NCBI RefSeq assembly: GCF_015674855.1
Contig: NZ_JADMLG010000002.1
Coordinates: 496,001 to 560,000, forward strand
Direction: 5' to 3'
Length of the DNA: 64,000 nt
From: Nocardia bovistercoris
GTDB taxonomy: Bacteria > Actinomycetota > Actinomycetes > Mycobacteriales > Mycobacteriaceae
Shown: positions 62,534 through 64,000 of the stretch, in pieces
How positions within the stretch are numbered: position 1 is the stretch's first letter
Layout of the letters: each line of letters opens with the position of its first letter
Position numbers and translations under genes: made by a program
The notes under the pieces: generated by a model
Database searches by the model: none
What the model was told of the DNA's origin: nothing
The model's input: only the letters and a program-made list of their open reading frames with translations

Positions 62534-64000
62534 CTAGTCCGTGTCGACGATCGCGTACTTCGGCATCGCGTGATTCTTGACTCGGTACACCAAGGGGTTG
62601 CGATCCTTGGGTGCGGCCGCGCGCGGCAGTCGGAGACTCAACGCCATGACCACGCCCTGGGGGTAGCCGTCGTCCGCTATCTCTTCCGCTGTTGTCGTCT
62701 TGTCGATAACAGGGTAGAGAAGCGCAAATCCGGTATTTTCGGTCGATGCCACCTGTTGATCGCATGCCGTGCGGTGCGAGCTGTCCGCGTTGCCTCGGAT
62801 ATGCCCACTCGGATCGACCACTCGGCCATGAATAGAGAATTTTCCGACCCCGCGAATATCGACCTTTGTACGGTTCTTCTGTTGCGGCATCACGATCTTC
62901 CATTCACGTACTACCTCATTCGGGAGTGTGGCGATCCACGCCAGATCCGCTGTGAAGTGCTTCGGTTCCTTCCAGGTCAGCTTCTTCAATACCTCCACCA
63001 TCTGTTCGTGGGTGACCAGGCCGGTCAGTGCATCGAATGGCCGACCAGTCGTCGGAAACTGGACGCTCTTGTCGGCCGCAAGGAGGAGTGGGATACAGGC
63101 ATCGATATTGGCGTCCAAGAGCGCCTGATTGTTTATCGCGGGGTAACCGGAGCTGGGCTCTTTGGACAGCGTTCTGCGCTCGACGAGCTCAGCGTTTCGC
63201 ATCTTGTTCGGCGCCGTAGGCCGAAGTCCGTGCCGTGACACCAAGGGCTGGACATCCTCCGGCGTCACGGTCGGACGGCCATCCACCATCGCCGCGTATT
63301 GCCGCAGCTCCGCGCGGAAGTCCTCTTCGTCCCAGCACGCGGCTTCGAGGGCGTTTCGCACCGTTGCGGTGATGAACAGTCGCACGAGGTCTCGGTACCC
63401 CGGCCGGAAACCGAACCAGCGACCCATCTGCATGAGAGCCTCGGCGTGCCCGGCGTTGCGGGAGTAGTAGGTGACGGTCAATCCTTCGACGGTGAAGCCG
63501 CGGGCCAGTTTGTTACCGCCGACCAGGATCCGCCATACCGGCCGCTTGTCGAAGTCGAGTTCCTCCTGCTCGATATCCTTTTCGCTGTTGACAATCAGCA
63601 CAGGGGCACCGTTCGGTGCGATCCGACGTGCGGCCCGGCTGATGTGCGGGGCGAGCTCATCGAAAGAGTCCGGCATCGGATCGCCGAACTTCAACGCGTC
63701 GGTGACGGGGGCGAAGTCCTCGGTGTACAAGGTGCGCAGTCTGCTGAGTGCGCTACCGGTGAGATATCCACCGGTACGCCACTTGTCGCGGATCGCGTCC
63801 GCGCGGCTCCGGTGTCCGGCCTTACGCATCGTCTCGTGGACCAGCATGGTGTGGTGCCGGAACGACCGGCTGTACTTCTCGGGGTCGAGCTCCTGTCGGA
63901 ACAGCTTGATGGCTCCCGTCAGGACGAACGAGTCGAGCGCGTTCTGGAGTTGGCGTTCATCCTCAGCATCCTTGTCGGCGTTCCGTTCATCCGGGATCCT
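62534..64000 (-). CDS. Z1-domain protein (5' end beyond the window)
   Basis: The last 488 residues of a larger protein; the frame stays open to the window edge. It carries a Z1-type region, with helicase-like motifs VGGNKLARGFTVEGL (motif V-like) and MQMGRWFGFRPGYRD (motif VI-like), so the missing part should hold the nucleotide-binding Walker motifs. Z1 proteins are known from putative restriction-modification islands, where they accompany Dcm-type methyltransferases, Vsr-like nucleases and sometimes MutL/MORC-type ATPases. The gene is 57 nt upstream of the methyltransferase in the same direction. Confidence 0.85.
   Translation of the reverse strand, partial: RIPDERNADKDAEDERQLQNALDSFVLTGAIKLFRQELDPEKYSRSFRHHTMLVHETMRKAGHRSRADAIRDKWRTGGYLTGSALSRLRTLYTEDFAPVTDALKFGDPMPDSFDELAPHISRAARRIAPNGAPVLIVNSEKDIEQEELDFDKRPVWRILVGGNKLARGFTVEGLTVTYYSRNAGHAEALMQMGRWFGFRPGYRDLVRLFITATVRNALEAACWDEEDFRAELRQYAAMVDGRPTVTPEDVQPLVSRHGLRPTAPNKMRNAELVERRTLSKEPSSGYPAINNQALLDANIDACIPLLLAADKSVQFPTTGRPFDALTGLVTHEQMVEVLKKLTWKEPKHFTADLAWIATLPNEVVREWKIVMPQQKNRTKVDIRGVGKFSIHGRVVDPSGHIRGNADSSHRTACDQQVASTENTGFALLYPVIDKTTTAEEIADDGYPQGVVMALSLRLPRAAAPKDRNPLVYRVKNHAMPKYAIVDTD

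Overview
The window looks like a chromosomal segment of a mycolic-acid actinomycete, most probably Nocardia. The DNA is GC-rich with many GTG starts. Markers of that group are present: mycothiol synthesis (mshB), phosphatidylinositol mannosides (pimE, lpqW), methylglucose lipopolysaccharide (gpgS), F420 (fbiC) and diaminopimelate (dapC, dapD, dapE). From the left edge to about 41.8 kb the conserved genes follow, in inverted order, the Mycobacterium tuberculosis Rv1224 to Rv1157c region as I recall it: tatB, htrA, rseA, sigE ... gpgS, folP2, fadD6, LOG, dapE, dapD ... fadD36 ... proline dehydrogenase, rocA ... dapC, fdxC ... fbiC ... mshB ... lpqW, typA ... phhB, pimE and an Rv1157c-like secreted protein. 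No species can be named from the sequence alone.

Region 1 (0-8.4 kb): the envelope-stress cluster sigE-rseA-htrA-tatB, an HTH protein, a small membrane protein, an XdhC-family protein, and the coupled folP2-gpgS pair ending in a large terminator. Region 2 (8.5-15.4 kb): a leftward set dapE, LOG, LOG and fadD6, the last three joined by 4-nt overlaps, then divergent dapD and convergent fadD36. Region 3 (15.4-21 kb): a TetR regulator bracketed by two MpaB/DUF2236 oxygenase paralogues that share a 25-nt upstream motif, then proline catabolism. Region 4 (21-32.2 kb): a Ser/Thr kinase, dapC-fdxC, a Uma2-type protein, fbiC, two bacterial PH-domain membrane proteins and a KimA-like permease.

Region 5 (32.2-42.2 kb): a small operon containing a 52-residue protein, a VapBC-type pair, mshB, lpqW followed by a repeat array, typA, overlapping phhB and pimE, and two small secreted or repetitive proteins. 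Region 6 (42.2-59.7 kb) is accessory: a Tat-exported DUF1906 protein, a protein made of two copies of one domain, a MarR-controlled MFS exporter with twin operators, a pair of related proteins of unknown function, a second Ser/Thr kinase, an FN3-metallophosphoesterase, a DUF4331/TPR pair and an HD-GYP/LuxR regulator. Two intergenic tandem arrays here grow out of the 5' arm of a terminator hairpin.

Region 7 (59.7-64 kb) is a clearly less GC-rich restriction-modification island read leftwards: a Z1-domain protein cut by the window edge, a C5-cytosine methyltransferase, a Vsr-like endonuclease coupled to it by a 4-nt overlap, and a 197-residue protein of unknown function. No rRNA, tRNA, CRISPR array or insertion sequence was recognised.
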